Part shown: positions 33,387 to 42,648 of the stretch, in pieces
How the letters are laid out: each line of letters opens with the position of its first letter
How positions within the stretch are numbered: the first letter of the stretch is position 1
Assembly (NCBI RefSeq): GCF_024642105.1
Contig: NZ_JAHEBT010000052.1
Span: 372,001-436,000, forward strand
Direction: 5' to 3'
From: Flavobacterium sp.
GTDB taxonomy: Bacteria > Bacteroidota > Bacteroidia > Flavobacteriales > Flavobacteriaceae
Length of the DNA: 64,000 nucleotides
The notes under the pieces: model-generated
Seen by the model: the letters and a program-made list of their open reading frames with translations, nothing else
Database searches by the model: none
What the model was told of the DNA's origin: nothing
Translations under genes and position numbers: made by a program

Positions 33387-34721
33387 TTATTTTTTAACTT
33401 TAAGTTGTAATGAGCTATCGTTAATTTCAAATTCATTGTTTTTTAACAACAATAGCACTTCTGAACCTGCTAATAAAACCGGTCCGTAGCCATGAGCTGC
33501 AAACAAATTCACTGGACGATAGTAGTAGAAAGCAGGGTCAAATCCCATTCCTGTCCCCACACAAGTACCCTCTACTTGTCCTTTTGGATTGACTTTCGTC
33601 GCCACTGCATTCCATCCCAAAAGTACTGCTGGAGCAAAAGCCATTTTATCTATATACCCACGATTGATAGCTCTAGCAATGGAATAAGTATAAATAGCCG
33701 TTGCCGAAGTTTCTAAATAAGTATCATTTTTATCAATCAATTGGTGCCAAAATCCTGTTCCGTCTTGGTATTTTACCAATCCATTAATATGGGCCTGTAA
33801 TTGTGCCAAGACTCCCGCATATCCAGGATGATTTTTTGGCAAAACTTCCAATAATTCTACCATAGTCATTACTGCCCAACCATTGGCTCTAGCCCAGTGA
33901 AATTGAGGATGAACTGACATGGATTGCACCCATCCGTGCATATAAATCCCTTTCTCTTTGTTGAACATTCTTTCTGAAAACTGATTGACTTGTTTAACCG
34001 CATCATCAAAATATTTTGTATCTCCTGTGTAACTTCCCATTTGGGCTAAAGCTGGAACTCCCATAAACATATCATCAAGCCATAGCGTATTGTCTTGTGG
34101 TCTATTACGAGCTAAAGTACCATCTTTAAGTCGGAATTCTTTTTCACTGATGTAAGTAACTAAATTGTTAATTAAAGGATCAATATCGCCTTTAAACCCA
34201 TTTCTCTTTGCCTTAATAAAAGCGGCACAAACTGCTCCTCCATCATCCAATGCTCTTGGATGCAATAGCGAATGGATTGGGGTATCTTTTTCATTTTTAG
34301 GCTTATAATTTTCCGCCAAGTCACTCAATAATTTTAATCTACTATTCGTGTAATCTGCAAAATATTTTTCGCCTGTAGCCTCAGAGGCCAAAAGCATTCC
34401 GGCGTAAGTAACGCCCCATTCATAACTGGTCAATCTAAACGCTCCTGGTTCAAAAATCACATTCTCTTTTACTTTCTTAAGATCTTTAATTTCTTGTTTG
34501 GTAGTAGCATCTATTACTTTAGAAGCCGTATTCTGGTTTAAAAAAGTATATACTCTATCCAAAACAGCTTTAACATTCTCCTTTTGAGGCACACCATACG
34601 GAGTAGGATATTCTGGTTTAAGTAAATGCAATGGTGTAGTAACATCGTTAGTCTGAGCATTTACCGAGGTAAAAAACCCAATACACAATAAAGCTAAAAT
34701 GTTGGTTTTTAAAATTTTCAT
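33387..34721 (-). CDS. Unsaturated rhamnogalacturonyl hydrolase, GH105 (444 aa)
   Basis: A secreted enzyme with a signal peptide ending SVNAQ. The alpha/alpha-barrel shows GH105 motifs: TSYEWGVTYAGMLLASEATG, HPRALDDGGAVCAAFI, WLDDMFMGVPALAQMG with the catalytic Asp, HWARANGWAVMTMVELLEVLP, and GTCVGTGMGFDPAFYYYRP near the end. GH105 hydrates the unsaturated galacturonyl residue left at the non-reducing end by PL11, which releases it from rhamnose. It lies between the DUF4861 gene (7-base gap) and the PL22-like gene. A second GH105 at 51040 is only distantly similar. Confidence 0.9.
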   Translation of the reverse strand: MKILKTNILALLCIGFFTSVNAQTNDVTTPLHLLKPEYPTPYGVPQKENVKAVLDRVYTFLNQNTASKVIDATTKQEIKDLKKVKENVIFEPGAFRLTSYEWGVTYAGMLLASEATGEKYFADYTNSRLKLLSDLAENYKPKNEKDTPIHSLLHPRALDDGGAVCAAFIKAKRNGFKGDIDPLINNLVTYISEKEFRLKDGTLARNRPQDNTLWLDDMFMGVPALAQMGSYTGDTKYFDDAVKQVNQFSERMFNKEKGIYMHGWVQSMSVHPQFHWARANGWAVMTMVELLEVLPKNHPGYAGVLAQLQAHINGLVKYQDGTGFWHQLIDKNDTYLETSATAIYTYSIARAINRGYIDKMAFAPAVLLGWNAVATKVNPKGQVEGTCVGTGMGFDPAFYYYRPVNLFAAHGYGPVLLAGSEVLLLLKNNEFEINDSSLQLKVKK

Positions 34722-34728
34722 AGAATTA

Positions 34729-36021
34729 TTAATTAATAGTGATTGTAATTTCAGTTGAAAGTTGTTGGGCTAAATTGATAACATATTGATTAAAATAGCT
34801 CGAGTCTTTAAAATTTTTATCTGTGCTCAGTTCCCAAGCCGCAATTGGATAATAACTAATAGTCTCATTATTTTCTACAGCAAACTTAGCTAAATACGAA
34901 TTGGTCAATTGCCCCGTTTTAGGCGCTTCCATATAGCCTTTAAATCCTTTTTTGGGAACAATAATTGCTATTCCCATAATCCATTCTCGATTATAGCCTA
35001 AATTATCATGTTGAATAAGACAAATAAAATTGCCTGCTTCAACTATATTTAAAGGTTTTTGATTATTAATATTAGAAAGTGCAATAAGCAACATTTCGTT
35101 TCCTTTAAGTCCTTCTAAACTCACTGTGTTTTTATACCCGTACATCCCCGGCCAAATCGAAGTTGTTTCTTTAACTTGGTATTGATTCCCTGATACCAAC
35201 CAATTTTGATACGTATAACGCAATACGGAATTTTCTGAACCTTCGGCTACTATTTTAAAAGTAGTTTTTTCAATATTATTCAAAGTATCAGTGGTGATAA
35301 TTCCTAATCTATTGATTTCATCACCTACCAATAATGCATAACCTCCTAAACCTGCTGAATTGCCAACAGGAAAAATATCTCTACCCCAATCCCACATGGT
35401 ATGATAATTATCTTCTACCGCTCCTTCGCTATTAATCCCAACATTCTCTGGGGTAATGGCTGATACTTTTTTACCAAAAACATCTTTAGCGTTTCGGCCA
35501 TCCAAATAATGTCGAAAACCAATCTTGTCGTTTTCCCATGTGGGTCCATCGGTTTGGTATTTTTGGAATCCTAATTTTTTATGCACTTGATTGGCTAATA
35601 GTATTTCTTCTGTGGCAGGTTGAACAGGCAGGTTTTTAGCTTCTCTTTTACCAAACCGAACACTTGTTCTGATTGGAAATTGTGGTGCTTTTTTTACCCA
35701 ACTTAGCTGAATTGTTTTGGTTTCTTTCGCGGCAAAATTTGTCGCCAAAAAAAGCTCATCCCATTTCCCATCCCCGTCTAAATCGTTTACCTGAGAAGGA
35801 ACGACAACTCCATTATACGTGAGCAATGGAAACCCTTTTTGGTTTAAACTAGCGTCTATGCTATTTCTTTTTATACTCACTGCTTTATCTGTCAAAGCTA
35901 TTTCGGCAGCATTGGTCAAAGTGATTGATGTAGCCTTTTTTTGTTGGGCTACTACATTACACGCTAAGAATACTGTTGCAACCATAAATAGAGGCAAACT
36001 CATTTTAAATTTAATTTTCAT
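34729..36021 (-). CDS. DUF4861-type secreted protein
   Basis: A 430-residue protein with a signal peptide ending VVAQQ. I recognise it as the DUF4861 type found in pectin and other polyuronide loci of Bacteroidota; no activity is known to me. Visible features are DLDGDGKWDELFLATNF near residue 75 (calcium-type loop), TDGPTWENDKIGFRHYLDGRNAKDVFG, DNYHTMWDWGRDIFPVGNSAGLGGYAL in the middle, and IAAWELS near the end. The conserved His, Trp and Asp clusters suggest an enzyme rather than a binding protein. It is second in the operon, 15 bases after the CBM9-like protein and 7 before GH105. An action on unsaturated uronide fragments is inferred from the company it keeps. Confidence 0.7.
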   Translation of the reverse strand: MKIKFKMSLPLFMVATVFLACNVVAQQKKATSITLTNAAEIALTDKAVSIKRNSIDASLNQKGFPLLTYNGVVVPSQVNDLDGDGKWDELFLATNFAAKETKTIQLSWVKKAPQFPIRTSVRFGKREAKNLPVQPATEEILLANQVHKKLGFQKYQTDGPTWENDKIGFRHYLDGRNAKDVFGKKVSAITPENVGINSEGAVEDNYHTMWDWGRDIFPVGNSAGLGGYALLVGDEINRLGIITTDTLNNIEKTTFKIVAEGSENSVLRYTYQNWLVSGNQYQVKETTSIWPGMYGYKNTVSLEGLKGNEMLLIALSNINNQKPLNIVEAGNFICLIQHDNLGYNREWIMGIAIIVPKKGFKGYMEAPKTGQLTNSYLAKFAVENNETISYYPIAAWELSTDKNFKDSSYFNQYVINLAQQLSTEITITIN

Positions 36022-36036
36022 TTGAATTACTTTTTA

Positions 36037-37134
36037 TTATTTTACTGCCACGTCCCAAACTTTTGAGCGTCTTGATTTTCCTTTAGGTCCTGCTATGTCT
36101 AAAACAACGATATATTTTCCTGCTTCTTTATATTGATGTATTGGACTTTGTTCTGAAGAAATGGTTCCGTCTCCAAAATCCCATTTCCAAGACGTAATTT
36201 CTCCCTCTGAGGTATCGACAAAAGCTACTTTTCGTTGATTTTTATCGATAACAGTAAAAGTCCAATTGGCTGAAATGGCTGTCTTGAATTCGTTTTCCAA
36301 AGGCATCAACTTGAAAGGCAAACTATAAGATGCATTGCCATACATGGTGTGTTCTTTTGACAGGTTCCAAAATCCATTATTTTTTTCACTGTTCACATCA
36401 TCATAATCAATCACCGCCCAGCATAGCCCAATATTCTTATTCTCTTCCAAGATAGATTCAACAGCTCTTTTGGGGTCATTCCCTGCATAATCAAAAGGCG
36501 TTATCCAGAACTCTAAGGTCAATTTTCCTGAGGTTCCTGGTTTAAAATTATAGTGATACGCCGCATTGGAATAAGGCATTTCTTTTATCCAAGGCTGACT
36601 TCCCCAAACTAAAGCCCAATCTTTTCCCTCGGCGGGTGTGAAAATATGATAGTTTTGGGCATGAACACCATGAAAAGAAAAATAGGCATCCATTGGATTC
36701 AAATTTTTGTTAGGATGAAATCGATCAATAAATGGCCCTCCAGACTGGTCTGCATCTACAATAACTTCAAAAGTATCATTATGCAAACCTGGCAAAGAAA
36801 AATCCCAATAATCATCGTACGCTTCATACAGAAAATACAATCTATTCAATCCTTTTACCCAAGCTACCTTAACACTAACCTCTATGTTTTTAGGATTGAC
36901 TTTACTGTGTTTTCCACTATCCTCCCATAATTCATTCATTCCAACTGTATAAGCCTCGGGAACTAGTTTCCAGTCTTCTGAGTTTCCATCAATCATTGGA
37001 ATTTTATTGGCTGGAAACTGAAAAACCTTGAAACTTCTAGTGTCTTGAGACCAAAGTTGGAGTGTAAAAAAAAGCAACAGTAACACTTTTTTAATGACAC
37101 TAAAATTTGGAATATAAAATCTCTTATTAATCAT
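36037..37134 (-). CDS. Secreted CBM9-like domain plus PKD domain protein
   Basis: A 365-residue protein with a signal peptide (VLLLLFFTLQLWSQ). The larger part (about 40-280) looks like a family-9 carbohydrate-binding module: IPMIDGNSEDWKLVPEAYTV at the start, VKVAWVKGLNRLYFLYEAYDDYWDF, NDTFEVIVDADQSGG, and LTLEFWITPFDY. The C-terminal 80 residues are a PKD domain (WKWDFGDGTISSEQSP, HQYKEAGKY). No catalytic domain is seen, so it is probably a glycan-binding accessory. It lacks a lipobox, so it would be secreted or periplasmic unless anchored otherwise. It is the first gene of the operon ending with GH28. Confidence 0.72.
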   Translation of the reverse strand: MINKRFYIPNFSVIKKVLLLLFFTLQLWSQDTRSFKVFQFPANKIPMIDGNSEDWKLVPEAYTVGMNELWEDSGKHSKVNPKNIEVSVKVAWVKGLNRLYFLYEAYDDYWDFSLPGLHNDTFEVIVDADQSGGPFIDRFHPNKNLNPMDAYFSFHGVHAQNYHIFTPAEGKDWALVWGSQPWIKEMPYSNAAYHYNFKPGTSGKLTLEFWITPFDYAGNDPKRAVESILEENKNIGLCWAVIDYDDVNSEKNNGFWNLSKEHTMYGNASYSLPFKLMPLENEFKTAISANWTFTVIDKNQRKVAFVDTSEGEITSWKWDFGDGTISSEQSPIHQYKEAGKYIVVLDIAGPKGKSRRSKVWDVAVK

Positions 37135-37190
37135 CGAATAAAAAAATTAGCCCAATTCATTGGTTACTTTATATAAAACACTAGTTTTTT

Positions 37191-37239
37191 CAAATTTATT
37201 GAATTCAAAAAAACAAACTATCCTGTGGCATCAGGTTAC
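37191..37239 (-). promoter_or_regulatory. ACAGGA-type operator and promoter of the CBM9-like to GH28 operon
   Basis: On the minus strand ACCTGATGCCACAGGATAG has a perfect proximal half-site and a degenerate distal one (ACCTGA). Exactly 19 bases later is TAAATTTG (37191-37198), a full TAnnTTTG match. The fixed spacing supports the call despite the weak distal half. Confidence 0.65.
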
Positions 37240-37259
37240 TGTTTAACTTTAAAAAAATA

Positions 37260-37293
37260 AAAAGCGCTATAATTTTTCAACTATAGCGCTTTT
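37260..37293 (-). terminator. Terminator of the SusC/SusD operon 2
   Basis: A perfect 12-base stem AAAAGCGCTATA / TATAGCGCTTTT with a 10-base loop, followed by TTATTTTTTT on the minus strand. It is 30 bases after the SusD stop. Confidence 0.85.
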
Positions 37294-37323
37294 AAAATAA
37301 TCTTATTCAATTATCAAATAGCA

Positions 37324-39276
37324 TTAATATCCAGGATTTTGCATCGCTTGTTTCTCAGCTGCAGATAGTGGTTTTCCACTTGCGTAAACCGCATCTAAGA
37401 AAGTCTGAGGTATTGGGCGTAGATTATGCTTATCTTGAACATTTGGAGCTGCTTCTGGATTGTAAGCCTTAGCTCTAGCAACCAAAGTTTTGGTTCTACT
37501 CAAGTCTTCCCAACGATGGAATTCTCCACAAAGCTCTCTAGTACGCTCGTTTAAGATTAAACATAACATTTTATCATACTCACTAGTGTATCCCAATTTT
37601 GCGATTACAGCTAAATCTTGATCTGGATAAGTCCCTGCAGTGATAGTTAAGCTTGTAGCAGCTGTTGTTGCTGTAATATTATTTGATTCATAATATGAAT
37701 TTTCAGCCATAAATGAACTATTTCTACCTCCAAGAACAGCAACAGTAACCGCAGCAGAACCATCCGTATAAGCAGCACGATCTTCTCCTGCTTTATAAGC
37801 AGCACGAGCTCTAACAGCATTTATATAAGGCAATGCATCTGCAAAAGATCCTGTACCCGCTTTAGCTAAACGTACTTTAGCCTCAGCAGCCATTAAATAG
37901 GTCTCTGCTGAACGAGCTAAAACAAGATCACGAGTTCCTTTTGTTGCGTTATAATCCAATCTAGCACCATCCATATATTTACTCAATGACGGAAATCTAA
38001 CTCCTGCCATTAGATTACCATTATCCGCTGCATAAGCCACGAAAACACTTGGTATTTTTTTACCTGTTTTTGCATATACTATATTATCTGTCAATCCATT
38101 ATTAGTTTTAGCAAAACGAGTATTATCTGTTGATTTATTGACTACATACATAATTCCTAAATCAGTACCATTTACATATCCAGATGCCGCCTTATTAATA
38201 GCGCTCTTGGTTTGAAAACTTTTCCAAAAACGAGAATCATTAACATTATCAAATACATCAAAAGTAAAATACGTTGGTGCTAAACGACTGAATGGTCTTC
38301 CTCCCCCTGTATTACGTTCCATTTGAGGCAATTGATCATAGGTTGATAAGAAAAATAAATGTTGTTGGTTTTCACCAGAGTTTAATGCATTAGAGTTATA
38401 ACTAGCAGACAAAATTAATTCTGGTAATTTCTCATTAGCGCCATCTGGAGCTTTATAATCCCATAAATTAACATAGTTAGCTGCCAATGGGTGATTAGCA
38501 ATTACTTGGTCTGACAAAGTAACTACCTGTTGTAAATCAGCCGTTTTTGTGTCTGAATTCCAAGAATCATTGATTTCACTAGCACGAGTCAAATAGGCTT
38601 TTGCCAAATAGTGTGCCACTGCATCTTTAGTAATTTTAGTAGGACCACCCGTATTAGCTAAAAGTCCGTACGCTTTTGTAAAATCGTCTATTACTTGAGC
38701 CAAAACCTCTTTTGCACTAGCTCTAGTAAATTCTAACTCTACAGTAGAACTTGTTTTTAGTTTTAAAGGTACTCCTCCATATTGTCTCACCAATTTTAAA
38801 TAATTATAGGCTCTTAAAAAATATCCTTCCCCTAACGCTGTTTTTTTGATAGCATCTTTTGTTGAAGTACTTGCAGTTGCCGATTCAATTAATTGATTCG
38901 CATTTCCAATTCCTATATATAATTTATCCCAATTGGTATTTGCTGCAACAGTATTTGCATTGTTTACTGTTACAAAGGAAGATAATCCAGAAGCATACGA
39001 ATTCCAAATATGATTGGACGCATCTCCTCCTGCATGAAATTCATCTGTCCCTGATTCTGTAGATGCAAGAGGGACTTCACGAATATCGGTTGAGTGGTTC
39101 AGTACTTGATAATAAGTTCCTATAGCTAAAGCCTGAATTCCTTCTTCAGTTTTTAAATAGTCTTTACTGTAAGCTGTTGTTAAATTTTCATCTAGAAAAT
39201 CTTGACTACAGGAGCTACTTAATGCCAAAGTAGCTACTAGCATTAAGTTGATGTATAATGTTTTATAATTTTTCAT
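37324..39276 (-). CDS. SusD/RagB-type surface glycan-binding lipoprotein (pair 2)
   Basis: A 650-residue lipoprotein, longer than the SusD of pair 1. The signal peptide ends at SSSC, followed by SQDFLDE. SusD features include DFLDENLTTAYSKDYLKTEEGIQALAIGTYYQVL at the start, GEGYFLRAYNYLKLVRQYGGVPL, RSAETYLMAAEAKVRL, LNERTRELCGEFHRWEDLSRTK and the C-terminal NLRPIPQTFLD...NPGY. The additional length is in the middle (about 250-430) and may form a different ligand surface. It pairs with the SusC 20 bases upstream. The operon lacks the ACAGGA operator. Confidence 0.92.
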   Translation of the reverse strand: MKNYKTLYINLMLVATLALSSSCSQDFLDENLTTAYSKDYLKTEEGIQALAIGTYYQVLNHSTDIREVPLASTESGTDEFHAGGDASNHIWNSYASGLSSFVTVNNANTVAANTNWDKLYIGIGNANQLIESATASTSTKDAIKKTALGEGYFLRAYNYLKLVRQYGGVPLKLKTSSTVELEFTRASAKEVLAQVIDDFTKAYGLLANTGGPTKITKDAVAHYLAKAYLTRASEINDSWNSDTKTADLQQVVTLSDQVIANHPLAANYVNLWDYKAPDGANEKLPELILSASYNSNALNSGENQQHLFFLSTYDQLPQMERNTGGGRPFSRLAPTYFTFDVFDNVNDSRFWKSFQTKSAINKAASGYVNGTDLGIMYVVNKSTDNTRFAKTNNGLTDNIVYAKTGKKIPSVFVAYAADNGNLMAGVRFPSLSKYMDGARLDYNATKGTRDLVLARSAETYLMAAEAKVRLAKAGTGSFADALPYINAVRARAAYKAGEDRAAYTDGSAAVTVAVLGGRNSSFMAENSYYESNNITATTAATSLTITAGTYPDQDLAVIAKLGYTSEYDKMLCLILNERTRELCGEFHRWEDLSRTKTLVARAKAYNPEAAPNVQDKHNLRPIPQTFLDAVYASGKPLSAAEKQAMQNPGY

Positions 39277-39296
39277 AATCTATTTTTTTATTATTT

Positions 39297-42200
39297 CTAG
39301 AATTGAACGTTTAATCCTAAAGTAAATCCGCGATTTGAATAGGTGGTTTGAGTATCAAAATCCATCCATTTTGCTTTAGAGAATAACATTCCTGGATTAG
39401 AAGCTTGAAGGTACATTCTTAATTTAGAAACACCTATTTTTTCTGCCAATTCATCTGTGAAATTATAACCAAGAGAAATGTTACGGATTTTCAAGAATGA
39501 ACCATCTAAATATCCTAAAGTTGGATGGTATTGATCTCCAGTTGCCGCAGAATAAATTGGTTTTTGATACGCTGCATTGATATTATTTTCTGTATAATAA
39601 TCCAATACTCTTTGGCTTGTTTTACCACTTAAATTTTCTGCTCCAGCACTAGAAAGATAATTCATTCGTCCATAGATAAAGAAAGATAATTCGAAATTCT
39701 TGTAATTAAAAGTATTAGTCAATCCTGTCACAAATTTAGGTTCAGTACTACCAATAATTACACGGTCATTGGCATCAATTTTATAGTCCCCATTTTGATC
39801 TACAGGTCTTGCGTTTCCGAAAGAGAATCCAGCACTATTAGCATTGAATTTTGCCATTTCAGCAGCGTCTTCAGGTTTCCAAATTCCATTAGATGCAAAA
39901 CCGTATATAATACCTTGAGGCTGACCAATAAAACGAGTATTGTTTATATCATCAAATTTTCCGTTTTGTAACTCTACAATTTTGCTTTTCTGCCATGAAG
40001 CACTCAAACTTGAACTCCATTCAAAATCAGCTGTTTTAACATTAACAGTATTCAAAGTAAGTTCCACTCCATTACCTTCTGTTGCGCCCACATTTTCAAG
40101 TGTTGTTGCAAAACCTGTAACTGTTGGAATAGTTCTACTTAATAATAAATCAGTTGTTTTACTAGTGTAGTATTCCAAACTTCCTGAAATTCTACTATTC
40201 AATATAGAGAAATCAACTCCATAATTGTATTGTGTTGTTTTTTCCCAGGTAAGATCTAAATTACCCAAACTTGTATTGTTACTAAGTCCAGATCCAAATG
40301 GATGAACAATTCCTACCAAAGGTGGTTGGGTAGCGTAAGCTGCTACCGCAGCATTTCCTGTAATACCATAACCCGCTCTCAATTTCAATTGGTTAATCCA
40401 AGAAACGTTTTGTAAAAATTCTTCTTTATCCAAACGCCAAGCTAAAGCGGTACTAGGGAAAAATGCCCATTTATTTCCTGGAGCCAATTGTGAAGCCCCA
40501 TCAAAACGACCTGAAGCCGTAATTAAATATTTATCTGCATACCCATAATTAATTCTTCCCATATAAGACAACAAACCCGTCTCTGTTAAATCAGAGCTAT
40601 ACGATGCAAGTACTGGCACATTTGAAGGAATCAATGCATTCCATTTGTTAGCCGAATTTGGAATTTTTTCAGCTGACATAGCATTTCCTTCATTTCTATA
40701 TTGAGTTTGACTCTGCAACAATGTCAATCCAAAATTATGATTGCCTAATGTTTTGTTGTAGAAAAGTAATTGATCTAAAGTATACGAGATAGTTTGATCT
40801 TTTGATAATGAAGCATAACTAGTTCCTGAACGAGCCGAAGACTGCCCATCTAAAAACACTCCGTTTCTATACGCTGTGATATCGGGACCAAAATTAACAC
40901 GGTATTTAAGCCCATCTAATTTTGAAGAAATTGCTCCTAAATCCAATTGCGCATAAAAACTACCAAAAGCACGTAAAGTTACACGTTGATCTTGTGAATA
41001 CAAATGCTCATCATAAACATTTCTAATAGTAGAATCCCCACCTGGATTAATAATTCTAACTCCATTGGCATCAAAAGGCATTGCATAAGGCAAGTTTTGT
41101 CTTGCTGTTTGGTAGATTCCCCCTGATGAGGCTACTGCAGATCTACCTACTGTAGATTGACCGTATTCATTAACTCCATAACTAGTATTTAAATTAGCTC
41201 CCATTGAGAACCATTTGTTTGGCGCAATATCAACACTCACGTTACCATTATAACGTTTGTAACTTTGACCTTTTAAAGTTCCCGTATTGTCCATGTATCC
41301 AAATGACCCATAAGCCTTTGTCTTTTCTGTACCTCCACTAACACTTAAAGTATGTTGTTGTGTCACTCCAGTTTGTGTTACAAATTTAGCCCAATCAGTG
41401 GTAGCTACTTTAGAACCATCCCATGTTCCAGAAGCCCATCCCTGTGCAATATTGTTCCAAGCCGTTGGATCAGCGGTATCTAAAAATATTGTTCTATCAT
41501 TTGCAATAGTTGGCGCATCACCTCTTGGGAAACCTGCTGGATTTGAATAGTATCTAGCCCAACGACGCAATTCAATATATTCTGCAGAATTCATCATTCT
41601 TGCATTTTCATGAATTGTTTCTGTAATTATAGAAGTATCATAATTTAAAGTATACTTTCCGTTTTTACCTTTTTTAGTTGTTACAATGATAACCCCATTA
41701 GCCCCACGAGAACCATAAATAGCGGTAGCTGAAGCATCTTTTAATACATCAATTGACTCAATATCATTAGGATTTATAAAATCAATCCCCCCTGAATTTA
41801 ATGGGATTCCATCTACTACGTACAATGGTGAATTTGAAGCAGAAATAGAACGCGCTCCACGTATTCTAATACTTCCAACAGTTCCTGGACGCTCATTTGA
41901 AGAAATATCTACACCAGCCGCTTTTCCTTGTATTGCTTGAACTGCATTTTGAACAGGTCTAGAAGCAATTTCCTCTGCACCCACACTTACAATTGAACCC
42001 GTAAGATCTTTTTTCTTCTTTGTTCCATACCCAACAACAACAACTTCTTCTAAAGTATTGTTGCTATCAGTCAGTTTAACATCATAAACAGATGATTGAC
42101 CAATGGTTTTTTCTTCAGTTTTAGAACCCGTATAGGTAAAAACCAATACCTGACCAGTAGCAGCGTTGATAGTATAATTACCATCAAAATCAGTACTCGT

Positions 42201-42359
42201 ACCTTTCTGAGTTCCTTTAATAATTACGTTAGCACCTGGCAAAGGAAGTCCTGCAGCATCTGTGACTTTACCTTTAACCACCTTGCCTTGCGCATAGCCC
42301 GATGAATACATTAGAGTAAACAAAGCTATAATAAACAAATAGGTAATTTTGTTTTTCAT
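39297..42359 (-). CDS. SusC/RagA-type TonB-dependent outer-membrane transporter (pair 2)
   Basis: A 1020-residue transporter with a signal peptide ending SSGYAQ. It has the carboxypeptidase-D-like domain (GKVTDAAGLPLPGANVIIKG), the segment LEEVVVVGYGTKKKKDLTGS, the plug with PLYVVDGIPLN and the SusC box DASATAIYGSRGANGVIIVTTKKG, then the barrel up to the terminal aromatic residue (LGLNVQF). It is clearly diverged from the SusC of pair 1, so the two pairs probably import different fragments. Regulation also seems different, with a LacI-type palindrome about 67 bases upstream of the start instead of the ACAGGA repeat. Confidence 0.94.
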   Translation of the reverse strand: MKNKITYLFIIALFTLMYSSGYAQGKVVKGKVTDAAGLPLPGANVIIKGTQKGTSTDFDGNYTINAATGQVLVFTYTGSKTEEKTIGQSSVYDVKLTDSNNTLEEVVVVGYGTKKKKDLTGSIVSVGAEEIASRPVQNAVQAIQGKAAGVDISSNERPGTVGSIRIRGARSISASNSPLYVVDGIPLNSGGIDFINPNDIESIDVLKDASATAIYGSRGANGVIIVTTKKGKNGKYTLNYDTSIITETIHENARMMNSAEYIELRRWARYYSNPAGFPRGDAPTIANDRTIFLDTADPTAWNNIAQGWASGTWDGSKVATTDWAKFVTQTGVTQQHTLSVSGGTEKTKAYGSFGYMDNTGTLKGQSYKRYNGNVSVDIAPNKWFSMGANLNTSYGVNEYGQSTVGRSAVASSGGIYQTARQNLPYAMPFDANGVRIINPGGDSTIRNVYDEHLYSQDQRVTLRAFGSFYAQLDLGAISSKLDGLKYRVNFGPDITAYRNGVFLDGQSSARSGTSYASLSKDQTISYTLDQLLFYNKTLGNHNFGLTLLQSQTQYRNEGNAMSAEKIPNSANKWNALIPSNVPVLASYSSDLTETGLLSYMGRINYGYADKYLITASGRFDGASQLAPGNKWAFFPSTALAWRLDKEEFLQNVSWINQLKLRAGYGITGNAAVAAYATQPPLVGIVHPFGSGLSNNTSLGNLDLTWEKTTQYNYGVDFSILNSRISGSLEYYTSKTTDLLLSRTIPTVTGFATTLENVGATEGNGVELTLNTVNVKTADFEWSSSLSASWQKSKIVELQNGKFDDINNTRFIGQPQGIIYGFASNGIWKPEDAAEMAKFNANSAGFSFGNARPVDQNGDYKIDANDRVIIGSTEPKFVTGLTNTFNYKNFELSFFIYGRMNYLSSAGAENLSGKTSQRVLDYYTENNINAAYQKPIYSAATGDQYHPTLGYLDGSFLKIRNISLGYNFTDELAEKIGVSKLRMYLQASNPGMLFSKAKWMDFDTQTTYSNRGFTLGLNVQF

Positions 42360-42648
42360 TAGTAGTTTGAATTTAGTTAGTAAAATAAATTATTTTATTG
42401 ATGGATAAATCTTATTTATAAATTTATGCAATCGATTACACAAAACTATTACATATTTTTTTATTATCCTAATTAAAAATTCAAAAAAAAACGATGTGCA
42501 TATAAAATAACAGGTATAATTATATATGTTGTAAATATTATTTGCATTTATTGCAGTTTTCTCATTAGCATCTGTTTTTAAAACTTGCTCTGTTTTATCC
42601 TTCCAATATTTAACAAATCTTACACTATATATTTTCTCTATTTATTTC
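42360..42648. other. Intergenic region upstream of SusC 2 (289 bases)
   Basis: A very AT-rich gene-free stretch between the GH43-like gene and SusC 2. Apart from the palindrome at 42427-42440 I see no ORF, operator of the ACAGGA type, clear terminator or RNA gene. Its length suggests regulatory content. Confidence 0.6.
42427..42440. promoter_or_regulatory. Possible LacI-family operator upstream of SusC 2
   Basis: TGCAATCGATTACA is a near-palindrome around ATCGAT with a single mismatched pair (C/T). Its form is like LacI-family operators with a central CG. It is 67 bases upstream of the SusC 2 start. A related half-site (TCGATTGTA) lies near 43780, upstream of the next gene. The regulator is not in the window. 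Confidence 0.45.
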
